Assembly: GCA_026417375.1 (NCBI GenBank)
Contig: JAOADJ010000001.1
Location: forward strand, 25,336 to 89,335
DNA from: Melioribacteraceae bacterium
GTDB taxonomy: Bacteria > Bacteroidota > Ignavibacteria > Ignavibacteriales > Melioribacteraceae
Length of the DNA stretch: 64,000 nt
Direction: 5' to 3'
Of the stretch, positions 24,583-35,000 are shown one piece after another; position 1 is the stretch's first letter; each line of letters begins with the position of its first letter. The translations under genes were made by a program, and so were the position numbers. The notes beneath the pieces are model-generated. The model did no database searches. It was not told the DNA's origin and worked only from the letters and a program-made list of their open reading frames with translations.

Positions 24583-26907
24583 ATGAAAAATTTTTTCATT
24601 CTTATTTTAATTTTAACATCTACAATCTTTTCTCAAAAAAAAACACCTTATGATTATGTGAATCCATTTATTGGGACAGATAAAATGGGACATACTTTTC
24701 CTGGTGCTGTTGTTCCATTTGGTTTAGTACAATTAAGTCCCGATACAGATACAATTCAATATAGTTACGGAAAGGGTTATAACCCTGAGGTTTATAAATA
24801 TTGTTCGGGTTATCAATATAGCGATAATACAATAGTCGGATTTTCACATACACATTTTAATGGCACGGGGCATTCTGATCTTGGTGATATTTTATTAATG
24901 CCAACAATTGGTAATATTAAATTAAATCCCGGTACAAAAGAAAATCCTGATAGTGGTTACCGTTCAAGATTCAAACATGAAAATGAAACTGCAAAACCCG
25001 GTTATTATTCAGTTTATTTAGATGATTATAATATTAAAGTTGAACTGACTGCAACAGAAAGAGTTGGATTTCATAAATATATTTTTCCAAAAACAAAAGA
25101 TGCACACATAATTCTTGATTTAACTTCAGGCATTTATAACTATGATGGAAAAGTAATTTGGAGTTTTATTCGTGTTGAAAATAAAACATTAATTACCGGT
25201 TATAGGCAAACAAATGGTTGGGCAAGAACAAGATACATTTATTTTGCAATTGAATTTTCACAACCAGTTGAATCTTATCAATTAAAAAATGAAGAACAAT
25301 TTATCTATAATGGTTTTTGGAGAAAGTTTAATCAAAATGAAAATTTTCCTGAAAGAGCGGGACATAAAATTAAAAGTGTTTTTAATTTTAATACAGAAGC
25401 AAAAAATGAAGTTCTTGTAAAAGTTGCTTTAAGTGGTGTAAGCATAAAAAATGCAATTGAAAATTTAAATGTTGAAATACCTCACTGGAATTTTGATAAA
25501 ATTGTTAATCAGGCAAAAGAAAAATGGAACAATGAATTATCAAAAATTATAATTGAAACTTCAGAGGAAAGAAAAATAAATTTTTATACTTCAATGTATC
25601 ATGCTTTTATCAATCCAAATATTTTTTCAGATGTCAATGGAGAATATCGTGGCTTAGATCAAAACATTTATAAATCTAAAGATTTTGTTAACTACACAAC
25701 CTTTTCATTGTGGGATACATATCGCGCCTTACATCCTCTTTATACTTTAATTCAAAAGAAAAGAACAAGTGATATAATAAATTCCATGCTGGCACATTAT
25801 GAACAAAGTGTTCATAAAATTTTACCGGTTTGGTCTCATTGGGCAAATGAAAATTGGTGTATGATTGGTTATCATGCTGTTCCTGTTATAGCTGATGCAA
25901 TTATGAAAAACATTAAAGGTTTTGATTATCAAAAAGCATTTAATGCCTGCCTTGCTAGTTCAAATTATGATTTATATGATGGAATTGGTTATTACAAAAA
26001 ATTTGGTTATGTACCGGAAGATTTAAATTCCAACTCAGCTTCTAAAACTTTAGAATATTCATACGATGACTGGACAATTTATTCTATTGCAAAAAAATTA
26101 AGAAAGAAAAATGAAGAGAAGGAATATTTGAAGAGAGCGATGAATTTCAAAAATATTTTCGATAAAGAGACAGGATTTATGCGAGCAAGAAATTCAAATG
26201 GTGAATTTAAATCTCCATTCGATCCACTTAGTGTTGCTAATCAAGGATTTATAGAAGGTAACGCATGGAATTATTCGTTATACGTTCCTCATGATATTAA
26301 AGGATTTACAAAATTAATTGGTGGAAATGAAAAACTTATTTCATGGCTTGATTCACTTTTTACTTTTGAACTTCCGGAAAAATATCATGAAGAAAGTGAG
26401 GATGTAACAAAACATGGTATAATTGGAAATTATGTACATGGGAATGAACCTTCGCATCATGTTGCATACATGTATAATTTTGCTGGCGTTCCATGGAAAA
26501 CACAAGAAAGAATTCATCAGATTGTAAAAGAAATGTATAAACCCAAACCCGATGGACTTTGCGGAAATGATGATTGTGGTCAAATGTCTGCCTGGTATAT
26601 TTTTTCTTTACTTGGTTTTTACCCCGTTGCACCAGCAAGTAATCAATATGTAATTGGTAGTCCTTGTGTAAATTCAGCTACAATAAATTTTGAAAATGGT
26701 AGTAAACTAAAAATAATTGTTAAAAATTATTCTGAGGAAAATATTTATATCAATGAAGTTTATTTAAATGGGGAAAAAATAAACCGAAGTTTTTTCACAC
26801 ATGATGAAATTATTAAAGGTGGAACAATAAAATTTGTAATGCAAAATAAACCAAATATAAATTGGTGTAACAATGAAACTTCATTTCCATATTCTTTAAC
26901 TAAATAG
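24583..26907 (+). CDS. Exported GH92 alpha-mannosidase
   Basis: 774 aa with a signal peptide. GH92 is clear from DYVNPFIGTDKMGHTFPGAVVPFGLVQLSPDT, SHTHFNGTG, EGNAWNYSLYVPHD, GNEPSHHVAYMYN and GNDDCGQMSAWYIFSLLGFYP. The catalytic acid lies in this GNEPSHH / DDCGQMSAW region. Family members are calcium-dependent exo-alpha-mannosidases acting on N-glycans or mannans; linkage specificity cannot be read. No sorting domain, so probably periplasmic. The next small lipoprotein gene follows after 8 nt. Confidence 0.93.
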   Translation: MKNFFILILILTSTIFSQKKTPYDYVNPFIGTDKMGHTFPGAVVPFGLVQLSPDTDTIQYSYGKGYNPEVYKYCSGYQYSDNTIVGFSHTHFNGTGHSDLGDILLMPTIGNIKLNPGTKENPDSGYRSRFKHENETAKPGYYSVYLDDYNIKVELTATERVGFHKYIFPKTKDAHIILDLTSGIYNYDGKVIWSFIRVENKTLITGYRQTNGWARTRYIYFAIEFSQPVESYQLKNEEQFIYNGFWRKFNQNENFPERAGHKIKSVFNFNTEAKNEVLVKVALSGVSIKNAIENLNVEIPHWNFDKIVNQAKEKWNNELSKIIIETSEERKINFYTSMYHAFINPNIFSDVNGEYRGLDQNIYKSKDFVNYTTFSLWDTYRALHPLYTLIQKKRTSDIINSMLAHYEQSVHKILPVWSHWANENWCMIGYHAVPVIADAIMKNIKGFDYQKAFNACLASSNYDLYDGIGYYKKFGYVPEDLNSNSASKTLEYSYDDWTIYSIAKKLRKKNEEKEYLKRAMNFKNIFDKETGFMRARNSNGEFKSPFDPLSVANQGFIEGNAWNYSLYVPHDIKGFTKLIGGNEKLISWLDSLFTFELPEKYHEESEDVTKHGIIGNYVHGNEPSHHVAYMYNFAGVPWKTQERIHQIVKEMYKPKPDGLCGNDDCGQMSAWYIFSLLGFYPVAPASNQYVIGSPCVNSATINFENGSKLKIIVKNYSEENIYINEVYLNGEKINRSFFTHDEIIKGGTIKFVMQNKPNINWCNNETSFPYSLTK

Positions 26908-26915
26908 AGTTAACA

Positions 26916-27185
26916 ATGAAAAAATATTTTTTATTTATTGTAATAGTTTTAGTAATTACTTCATGTATGCCCGGAACATATACTTCAAAAAATCCGGCAG
27001 GTTTATTAACAGGAATTTGGCATGGATGGATTGCACCAATTTCTTTAATACTTGGATTTTTTAATAACAACATTAGAATTTATGAAATTAACAATACCGG
27101 CTGGTGGTATGATTTCGGTTTTTATATTGCAATGATTGGCGGATTTGGTAGTTTTTCGCTTTTTAGAAAAAAGAAAAAAGATTAA
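26916..27185 (+). CDS. Small conserved lipoprotein with two hydrophobic segments
   Basis: 89 aa. Lipobox ITSCM, then GLLTGIWHGWIAPISLILGFF (hydrophobic), RIYEINNTGWWYDFGFYIAMIGGFGSFSL and a basic tail. The tryptophan/glycine pattern GIWHGWIAPIS...NNTGWWYDFGF looks conserved, but I have no function for it. Downstream in the GH92 unit; convergent with alr six bases away. Confidence 0.75.
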   Translation: MKKYFLFIVIVLVITSCMPGTYTSKNPAGLLTGIWHGWIAPISLILGFFNNNIRIYEINNTGWWYDFGFYIAMIGGFGSFSLFRKKKKD

Positions 27186-27191
27186 TCTATA

Positions 27192-28331
27192 TTACTCTTT
27201 ATAAATTCTTGGAACACGGGTGTTGATGTTTGTTAAAATTTCATAAGGAATTGTACCAGCCCAATTTGCTAATTCTTCAACTGTTATAGAAACATCTTCA
27301 TCTTTTCCAATTAAAATTACTTCATCACCATTATAAGCTGAATCATTTTCAATATTAACCACAATTTGATCCATCGAAATTGTACCGACAACCTGATAAC
27401 GCTTTTTATTTAAAATTACTTCAGCTTTGTGGGACATACTTCTAAAATATCCATCTCCATAACCAACAGGAATTGTAACTGCACGCGTATCATTTGGAGC
27501 TTTCCAGGTCATTCCATATCCAACTGTGCTATCTTTCTTAATCACTTTAAAATAAACAACTAACGATTTCCATGTTAATGCGGGTTCAACTTTTACTTTT
27601 TTAATTATTTCATTAGAGGGATAAACACCATATAAAAGTAATCCTGGGCGGACTAAATCAAAATTTGCTTCCGGTAATTGTAAAATTGCACCGCTATTTG
27701 AAAAATGAAATATTGGTTTCGGTAAAGATTTTTTATCGTAAAATAATATTGATTGGTTAAATCTTTCTAATTGTATTTTTGAAAATGTTAAATCGCTGTT
27801 TTCTGAATTTGCAAAATGTGAATAAACTCCATCTACAATAACATTTTTACACTTTAGGCTTTCTTCAAAAAATTGTTCTGAATTATAATAATGAACTCCT
27901 AACCTTTCCATTCCGGTGTCAATCTTCAAATGAACTTTTGCTTTCGTATTCAACTGTCCTGCAATTTCATCAATTTGTTTTAATTTACTGATTGATGATG
28001 CCGTTATAATTAAATCATATTTCAAAAAAAGTGGAATTTGATTTCCCCATATTCCTCCTAAAACTAAAATTGGAATATTAATTCCATTTCTTCGTAAAAG
28101 AATCCCCTCTTCTAAAACAGCTACTCCTATATAATCTGCTTTTAATTCTTCCATTAATTTTGCAATTCTTACCAAACCATGACCATATGCATTGGCTTTA
28201 AGAATTGGCATTATCTTTACATTACCAATTAATTTTTTTATTTCATTAAAATTTTTTCTGATAGTAGTTAAATCAACTTCTACTCTTGTTGGACGAATTA
28301 TTTCATCATTGAAAATTGTATCTGAAAACAT
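27192..28331 (-). CDS. alr: Alanine racemase
   Basis: 379 aa from the ATG at 28331. The track start (TTG, 28385) is upstream of the likely promoter -7 box and would add 18 residues absent from the family. PLP lysine K45 in ILKANAYGHG; second catalytic base Tyr in VGYGMTWKAP; also IDTGMERLG, ANSENSD and GTISMDQ. It interconverts L- and D-alanine for peptidoglycan. Confidence 0.95.
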   Translation of the reverse strand: MFSDTIFNDEIIRPTRVEVDLTTIRKNFNEIKKLIGNVKIMPILKANAYGHGLVRIAKLMEELKADYIGVAVLEEGILLRRNGINIPILVLGGIWGNQIPLFLKYDLIITASSISKLKQIDEIAGQLNTKAKVHLKIDTGMERLGVHYYNSEQFFEESLKCKNVIVDGVYSHFANSENSDLTFSKIQLERFNQSILFYDKKSLPKPIFHFSNSGAILQLPEANFDLVRPGLLLYGVYPSNEIIKKVKVEPALTWKSLVVYFKVIKKDSTVGYGMTWKAPNDTRAVTIPVGYGDGYFRSMSHKAEVILNKKRYQVVGTISMDQIVVNIENDSAYNGDEVILIGKDEDVSITVEELANWAGTIPYEILTNINTRVPRIYKE

Positions 28332-28358
28332 TTTTATTTGAACTAATATTTTGTTTCG

Positions 28359-28386
28359 CAAATATAACATTGTTGATACATTCAAT
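28359..28386 (-). promoter_or_regulatory. Bacteroidota-type promoter of alr
   Basis: On the minus strand ATTG (28386-28383), 16 nt, TATATTTG (28366-28359), an exact TAnnTTTG -7 box. Transcription would begin near 28352, leaving about 20 nt of leader before the ATG. The -33 half is weak. Confidence 0.45.
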
Positions 28387-28421
28387 AATTAATAATTTTA
28401 CAATGTAAAAAGAGAATAAAA

Positions 28422-29390
28422 ATGAAAGTTTTATTTATTGGTGGCACTGGAGTAATTAGTAGCGAATGTTCTGAACTTTGTATTGATAAAGGAATTGATT
28501 TGTATTTATTAAATCGTGGTAAATCAATTCGCAAAGCACCTGATGAAGCTAAATTAATTTACTGTGATATTCGAAATGATGATTATTCTTTTCTTTCTAA
28601 AAATAATTTTGATGTTGTTGTTAGCTGGATAGCTTATACAAAAGAACATGTTGTAAAAGATTATGAATTTTTTAGAAATAAAATCAAACAGTACATCTTC
28701 ATAAGCAGCGCCTCTGCATATCACAAACCAATTTTAAAATTACCAATAGATGAAACAACTCCTCTACATAATCCTTATTGGGAATATTCAAGAAATAAAA
28801 TTGATTGTGAAAATTTTTTAATTGAAAAATTTAAAGAGGATAATTTTCCAATTACAATTGTTCGTCCTTCTCATACGTATGACAGAACAAAAAATCCATT
28901 AAAAGAAAATTATCTTCCCTTTTACAGAATGAAAAACAAAAAGGAAATTATTATTCACGATGATGGGAATACACTCTGGACATTAACACACTCAAAAGAT
29001 TTTGCTGTTGGCTTTTGTGGTCTTTTGGGTAACAATAATGCAATTGGCGAAGCATATAATATCACTTCTGATGAAACATTAACCTGGAATGAAATAGCAA
29101 AAATTCTTTCCGATAAAGCAGATCTTGAATTAAAGACAGCTCACATTCCATCAACATTTATTAAAAAATATGATGATGAATGGGGAGATGGCTTACTTGG
29201 AGATAAAGCTCATAGTGTTAAATTTGATAATAAAAAAATTAAAAGTTTAGTTCCCGAATTTAATTGTAAAATTAAATTTGAAAATGGAGCCGAAGAAATT
29301 GTAGAGTGGTTTTCTAAATCAGAAAATCAAATTGTTAATCACCAATTAGATGAATTAATGGATAAAATCATAAATGATTATAAAAAATAA
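28422..29390 (+). CDS. NAD-dependent epimerase/dehydratase (extended SDR)
   Basis: 322 aa. Rossmann motif FIGGTGVISSEC, then NRGKS, FISSASAYHKP (catalytic Ser with nearby Tyr) and WEYSRNKIDCE (YxxxK-like: Tyr-Ser-Arg-Asn-Lys). It resembles the group of atypical/complex NAD-dependent epimerases that includes chloroplast RNA-binding CSP41. The substrate is unknown; a nucleotide sugar is likely. Divergent from alr. Confidence 0.85.
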   Translation: MKVLFIGGTGVISSECSELCIDKGIDLYLLNRGKSIRKAPDEAKLIYCDIRNDDYSFLSKNNFDVVVSWIAYTKEHVVKDYEFFRNKIKQYIFISSASAYHKPILKLPIDETTPLHNPYWEYSRNKIDCENFLIEKFKEDNFPITIVRPSHTYDRTKNPLKENYLPFYRMKNKKEIIIHDDGNTLWTLTHSKDFAVGFCGLLGNNNAIGEAYNITSDETLTWNEIAKILSDKADLELKTAHIPSTFIKKYDDEWGDGLLGDKAHSVKFDNKKIKSLVPEFNCKIKFENGAEEIVEWFSKSENQIVNHQLDELMDKIINDYKK

Positions 29391-29829
29391 ATTCATAAAA
29401 ATATTTTTCATTTTCATGGCAGTTGTTAGTTGTGAAGAACAAAATGTTCAACCAACTATTAATATCGAAGAAGCATACAACAAATGGAAATCACTTGGTA
29501 TCAATAGCTATCAAATAAATCAAATAAAAAAATGCTTTTGTGTTGATGCCGGGGTAAAAGTAATAATGACAATCAAAAACGAAAACATCATAAATTTAGA
29601 AGATTCAACCGGTGTAGTAAAAATTCCAAAAGAAAGATGGCAATATTTTAAAACAATTAATCAACTTTTTGAATTAGCAATTGAATACAAAAAAAATCAA
29701 CCGGCAAATTTTATAATTGAATATGATGATACTTATAAATTTCCAACATATATTTATGTTAATCCAAGTAACAAAATTGCAGATGACGAATTTGAATTTT
29801 CAACATATAATTTAATTCCACAAAGGTAA
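29374..29829 (+). CDS. DUF6174-like lipoprotein
   Basis: 151 aa. Signal peptide with lipobox AVVSCE. The core YNKWKSLGINSYQINQIKKCFCVDAGVKVIMTIKNENI fits DUF6174, in which two close cysteines follow a Tyr-rich strand. The ATG overlaps the end of the epimerase gene by 17 nt, suggesting coupling. Function unknown. Confidence 0.7.
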   Translation: MIIKNKFIKIFFIFMAVVSCEEQNVQPTINIEEAYNKWKSLGINSYQINQIKKCFCVDAGVKVIMTIKNENIINLEDSTGVVKIPKERWQYFKTINQLFELAIEYKKNQPANFIIEYDDTYKFPTYIYVNPSNKIADDEFEFSTYNLIPQR

Positions 29830-29832
29830 ACT

Positions 29833-30456
29833 ATGAATGAACTACAAATATTTGGTTATGTTGCTTCTGTTTTAGTCGCAATTTCATTAATGATGAGCTC
29901 AATAGTAAAACTAAGAATCATAAATTTAATCGGAGCGGCTTGTTTTTCTTTATATGGATTTTTAATCGGTGCCTATCCGGTATTTGCGTTAAATGGATTT
30001 ATTGCTCTCATTGATATTTATTATTTAGTACAAATTTTTGGTGCTAAAGAATATTTCAGAATAATTGAAGTACAAACCAATTCAGAATATTTAAATTACT
30101 TTTTAAAATTCTATAACGACGATATAAAAAATTTTATTCCTACATTTAATTATACCCCAAATCAAAACTACCATGCAATGTTTGTTTTAAGAGATACCAT
30201 TCCGGCTGGATTGGTAATCTCAGAATATCTTGATGATGATGTAATCTATTTAAAATTAGATTATGCAATTCCCGGTTATCGGGATTTTAAAATGGGTAAA
30301 TATGTTTTTAATGAAATTTTTAAAACTAAAAAAGTAAAAAAAATTTATTCCGATCCGGGAAACAAAAAACATCAATACTATTTAAAGAAAATGGGATTTG
30401 AAAAATGTATGCTCGATAACAATGAAATTTATTGTATGAATGTGAACAATGCTTAA
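29833..30456 (+). CDS. YgjV-like membrane domain fused to an acetyltransferase-like domain
   Basis: 207 aa. Residues 1-75 form about three helices as in YgjV-type proteins (FGYVASVLVAISLMMSSIVKLRIINLIGAACFSLYGFLIGAYPV). The rest is soluble, with strands and a late GNAT-like segment (DPGNKKHQYYLKKMGFEK). The acetyl-CoA loop is not clear, so GNAT is a guess. It overlaps the next gene by 8 nt. Confidence 0.65.
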   Translation: MNELQIFGYVASVLVAISLMMSSIVKLRIINLIGAACFSLYGFLIGAYPVFALNGFIALIDIYYLVQIFGAKEYFRIIEVQTNSEYLNYFLKFYNDDIKNFIPTFNYTPNQNYHAMFVLRDTIPAGLVISEYLDDDVIYLKLDYAIPGYRDFKMGKYVFNEIFKTKKVKKIYSDPGNKKHQYYLKKMGFEKCMLDNNEIYCMNVNNA

Positions 30457-31099
30457 TTATAATTTTCAAATAATTTATGAAGACTCCAACTTAATAGCTA
30501 TCAATAAACCAGAAGGTCTTGCTTCAATTCATGATAAAAATGGACAAGAAAAAGATCTACAAACATTATTACAAGAAAAATTAAAAATAAAAATATTTGT
30601 TCTACACCGACTTGATAAAGAAGTTAGCGGAATTATACTTTATGCAAAAAATTCTTCAACTCATAAATTTATAAGCAAACAATTCGAAAACAGAAGTATA
30701 AATAAAACATATTTAGCACTTGTTCATGGCATAATAAAAGAAAAATCCGGATTAATAAATAAACCTATTAAAGAATATGGCAGCGGTAGAATGGGTATAA
30801 ATCAAAATGGGAAAGAAAGCAAAACTTATTATAGATTATTAAAAAATTACTCCAATCATACTCTTTTAGAATTAAATCCAACCACAGGAAGAAGACATCA
30901 ACTAAGAGTACATTTATATTCTATTGATCACCCGATTGTCGGAGATCTACGTTATGGCGAGAAAGATATTCAAAAAAATTTTCCAAGATTAATGTTACAT
31001 GCAAAAAGCATTTCATTTAATTTAACCCCAACAAAAAAAATTTTTTTAGAAGCAAATCTCCCAGAAAATTTCACTACTTTATTAAAATCTTTAGAATAA
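30449..31099 (+). CDS. RluA/RluC-family pseudouridine synthase
   Basis: 216 aa. Catalytic aspartate D56 in HRLDKEVSGIILYAK, then YLALVHG, KESKTYYRLL, ELNPTTGRRHQLRVHL and HPIVGDLRYG. No N-terminal S4 domain, so it is of the short RluA/TruC type; target rRNA or tRNA position unknown. It is the last gene of the run and is followed by a terminator. Confidence 0.92.
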   Translation: MLNYNFQIIYEDSNLIAINKPEGLASIHDKNGQEKDLQTLLQEKLKIKIFVLHRLDKEVSGIILYAKNSSTHKFISKQFENRSINKTYLALVHGIIKEKSGLINKPIKEYGSGRMGINQNGKESKTYYRLLKNYSNHTLLELNPTTGRRHQLRVHLYSIDHPIVGDLRYGEKDIQKNFPRLMLHAKSISFNLTPTKKIFLEANLPENFTTLLKSLE

Positions 31100-31172
31100 T
31101 TAAACCATTTTTTTTATTTAAGTGTCATAATATCAAAGATAAAATAACTTACTTTTTCATACATACCCCTCG

Positions 31173-31208
31173 AATCCACTCTGGAGAATTTTTCAGAGTG
31201 GATTTTTA
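31173..31208 (+). terminator. Rho-independent terminator of the pseudouridine synthase unit
   Basis: AATCCACTCTG (31173-31183) and CAGAGTGGATT (31194-31204), a perfect 11-bp stem followed by TTTATTTT. Confidence 0.88.
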
Positions 31209-31212
31209 TTTT

Positions 31213-31247
31213 AAAAAAAAGAAAGACACCCACTACAGTGTCTTTCT
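31213..31247 (-). terminator. Rho-independent terminator of the outer-membrane protein gene
   Basis: GAAAGACAC (31221-31229) and GTGTCTTTC (31239-31247). On the minus strand an eight-T run (complement of 31213-31220) follows. It lies back to back with the plus-strand terminator. Confidence 0.88.
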
Positions 31248-31269
31248 ATTAAGAGATATGTATGAGAAA

Positions 31270-31806
31270 CTAAAACTTGAAAAAAGCACCAGCTGTTATG
31301 TACCCAATTCCATAACCAAGTTCACCAAAAACTCCCCAGTTGTTTCCAACAGCATAACGCGCACCCGCATGAAAACCATATAAAACACCACCGGCAGATG
31401 CAGAAGGAGGTTTGATACCCGCAACAGATTTTCCACTAAAAGAGGAACTTGCAACATTATAACCAAGTGTTAATCCTGCATAAGCATCTAACTTATTCGT
31501 TGGTTCCATGAAATGATATTCACCTCTTGCTCCAATCAATATATAAGTGTAATTATATTCCCAATCAAATAATCCTAATTTTTCATTTGATGCTGTAAAA
31601 CCTACAATTCCACCTACTGAGATTTTTTCGTTATAACCAAATTGAAGACCAACACTAATTGGTGGAATTGTAGCATCTCCTGTTGCTCCTACAAAACCAA
31701 ATCCTAACCCCGCATTTAGTACTTTACTAGATTGGTTATAGCCTTGTGCAAAAAAACTTTGTGTAAAGAAAAATAAAATTGCAAAAACTGTTAGAAATTT
31801 TTTCAT
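31270..31806 (-). CDS. Outer-membrane beta-barrel protein
   Basis: 178 aa. Signal peptide (FFAQG), then alternating amphipathic strands rich in Gly and Tyr, ending in phenylalanine (TAGAFFKF) as outer-membrane barrels do. It fits the porin/OmpA-like eight-strand type. AGGAG precedes the ATG. Single-gene unit with its own terminator. Confidence 0.82.
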   Translation of the reverse strand: MKKFLTVFAILFFFTQSFFAQGYNQSSKVLNAGLGFGFVGATGDATIPPISVGLQFGYNEKISVGGIVGFTASNEKLGLFDWEYNYTYILIGARGEYHFMEPTNKLDAYAGLTLGYNVASSSFSGKSVAGIKPPSASAGGVLYGFHAGARYAVGNNWGVFGELGYGIGYITAGAFFKF

Positions 31807-31915
31807 CTTTTTAACTCCTGAGTTTGTTTGTGTGTGTATTTTAATTTTAACTAAATCAATGCCAATATTTTTTTATTATAAAAAAAAGAAATTATAATTA
31901 TTATTGAATAAGTTT

Positions 31916-31931
31916 GTTGCATATAAGCAAC
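31916..31931. promoter_or_regulatory. 16-bp dyad GTTGC-N6-GCAAC upstream of the GH3 gene
   Basis: GTTGCATATAAGCAAC: perfect 5-bp arms around six bases, about 100 bp before the GH3 start. The same arms and spacing recur at 39749-39764, so it may be an operator of a common regulator. Confidence 0.35.
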
Positions 31932-32014
31932 ATCTAATAAAATTATTGTTGTTAAAAAATTACTTTAAATGAAAAAAATAAATTAATAATCTATTTTAGG
32001 AATGAGAATTAAAA

Positions 32015-35000
32015 ATGTGGTTTAAAATGAGAAGAAAATCTTTCCTTGTTCTTTTATTAATTGTTGCTTCATTTACTCAAATAAATAGTCAAACTCTTGA
32101 ACAGAAAATTACCGAGTTAATATCAAAAATGACTTTGCAGGAAAAGATAAAGCAACTACATCAACAAGGATCCTTTAATACAGAAGACAATCAAAAATTA
32201 AATATACCGGGTTTTATAATGGCTGATGGTCCACATGGTGTTCGTAACGGTTTTGCTACTTCATTTCCTGTTGGAATTGGAATGGCTGCTACCTGGGATA
32301 AAGACTTATCTTTTAAGGTTGGTGAAGCAATGGGAAAAGAATTTAGGGGAAAGGGAATTAATCAGGCACTTGGACCATGTTTAGATTTAACATTAGATCC
32401 CAGAAATGGAAGAACTCCAGAAACAACCAGCGAAGATCCTTTTTTAAACGCCGTTATTAATACTGCAATGGTTAAAGGAATTCAATCAACTCCAACAATT
32501 GCAACAATTAAACATTTTTATACTGAATACAGACAAGCCGGAAGAACAACAAATAATTATACTTTATCAAACAGAAATATTTTAGAACAACATGCTCTAC
32601 CCTTTAGAGAAGCAATTCAACTTGGTGGAGCTTTTAGTGTTATGAGTTCTTATAATTCTTTAAATGGAAAATTTGCTGCCCGTAACAGTAATTTATTAAC
32701 AACAATATTGAGAAATAAATGGGGATTTCCTTTTTATGTTGTAAGTGATTGGAATTCTATTTATTCAAATCCGGAAGAAGCAATTAATGCAGGATGTGAT
32801 ATTGAAATGGGTTCAACTCTTTTTCAAAGTTCTGGTGGATTATTAGAATTAGTTAATACAGGTAAATTGACTGAAGCTGCAATTGATAAAGCTGTTCGTC
32901 GTGTTTTAAGAACAAAATTTCTTTCTGGATTAATGAATTATTACCCACAAGGTGATCCCGCTGATGTTAATAGCAATGCACATCAAAAATTAGTTTTAGA
33001 AGCGGGTAAAAAAAGTTTGGTGTTGCTTAAAAATCTGGATAATATTTTACCATTAAATAAAAACTTAATTAACAAGATTGCTGTAATTGGTCCCAACGCA
33101 GCAATAATGCAAACAGATGGAAGTGGTAGCAGTTGGGTAGAACCTTTTTATAAAATTTCACCTAAAGAAGGAATTGAAAAATATATTGGCTCATCTAAAG
33201 TTTTATATGCAAAAGGTTGTGAAATTAGTGGAACAAGTTATTCATCTGATTTAAACAATGCTCTTAATTATGCTTCTCAAGCCGATGTAGTTATTTTTTT
33301 TGGTGGGTTGGATCAAACACAAGAAGGAGAGGGATTTGATCGTGTAAACAATTCAATTGAATTACCCGGCAAGCAAAAAGATTTAATCAAATTACTTTCA
33401 GGTGTTAATAAAAATTTAATTGTTGTTTTAATTAGTGGAGGAATTTGTACTGTTACACCATTTATTGATGATATAAAAGGATTGATTTATGGATTTTATC
33501 CTGGTCAGGAAGGAGGAAATGCTATAGCTCAGGTTTTATTTGGTGATTACAATCCAAGTGGAAAACTTCCTGTAACTATGCCAACAAATGATTCACAACT
33601 TCCAGATAGAATGAGTAATAACTTAGATAATAATTTTGGTGGTGGTTATCGTTGGTTCGATAGAAAAAATTTCATTCCTCAGTTTCCTTTTGGATTTGGA
33701 TTAAGTTATACAAACTTTGAGTTGACTAATTTTCAAATTAATCATTCAAACTGGGCATTTTGGGACGATGAAATAATAATTTCTGTTGATGTTACAAATA
33801 AAGGAAAAATTGCCGGTGAAGAAGTAGTTCAGCTTTATATAACAAAATCTAAAGGTGTTGTTGAACATAATCCAAAAGATTTAAAAGGTTTTGAAAAAAT
33901 ATATTTAGAACCAGGTCAATCAAAAAAAGTTACTTTCAATATTACACCCGATTTACTTTATTACTTCAGACAACAAAGCAACAGTTATGAATTTGAACCG
34001 GGTCCACATGTTTTTAAAGTTGGTAATTCCTCATTAAACCTAACTTTTTCTCATACATTAGATATCAGACCCAGACCACCGAAACCAGATTTACAAATAG
34101 CAAATGTATATACTGTTCCCCGTTATCCTCTTCAGGGTGAAAAGGTAATCTTCTTGGCAACTATTATAAACAGAGGAACAGGACCAAGTCCAGCTTCAAC
34201 TTTTCATGAAGTTTCTTTTAAGATAAATGGTAAAATTGTTAGCCGTTCTGTTGAATTAGCCGATTCAATTTCAAAAGGTGGAATGGCTTTGGTTTGTGGT
34301 AATATCGGCGAAACTATTAATGATAATAATTATTGGATTGCTGATAAACCGGGAACATATATTGTTGAAATTACCGTAGATGACAAAAATTCAATTTCAG
34401 AAATAAATGAAAGCAATAATAAAAGTTTTTACACTCTAAGAGTTTATGAAACTCCCGCTCAAAATCTTGCCTACAAAAAGAAAACAGATGCATCTTCAAT
34501 CGAAGCTTTTGATTATGTAAGTGAATATGCTGTTGATGGAAATTATTCTACCCGTTGGTCATCTCAGTTTAATGACCCACAATATTTTAAAGTAGATTTA
34601 GGAGAATCGAAATATTTTAATGAGATAAAAATATTCTGGGAAACAGCTTATGGTAAAGAATATATAATTGAAGTATCAAATGATAATTCAAACTGGAAAA
34701 AAATTATTGAACAAAAAAATGGTTTCGGAAACGTTGAAAAATGGATTGTAAATGAAACTGCCCGTTATATAAGATTAACAGGCATAAAGCGAGGAACAGA
34801 ATACGGTTATTCGATTTATGAATTTGAAATTTATAATAAAACAATTTCTGAAGTAGAAAATTTATTGAATGAATTGCCGGAAAAATTTTCGCTTCAACAA
34901 AATTATCCAAATCCTTTTAACCCAACTACCAACATAATTTATACTTTACCTTTTGATAGCGAAGTTAAACTTAAAATATTTGATTCAATAGGAAGTGAAG

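Noticed and set aside
28332-28385. Upstream extension of alr to the track start
   Set aside because: It begins with TTG, spans the probable promoter, and adds residues that the family does not have.
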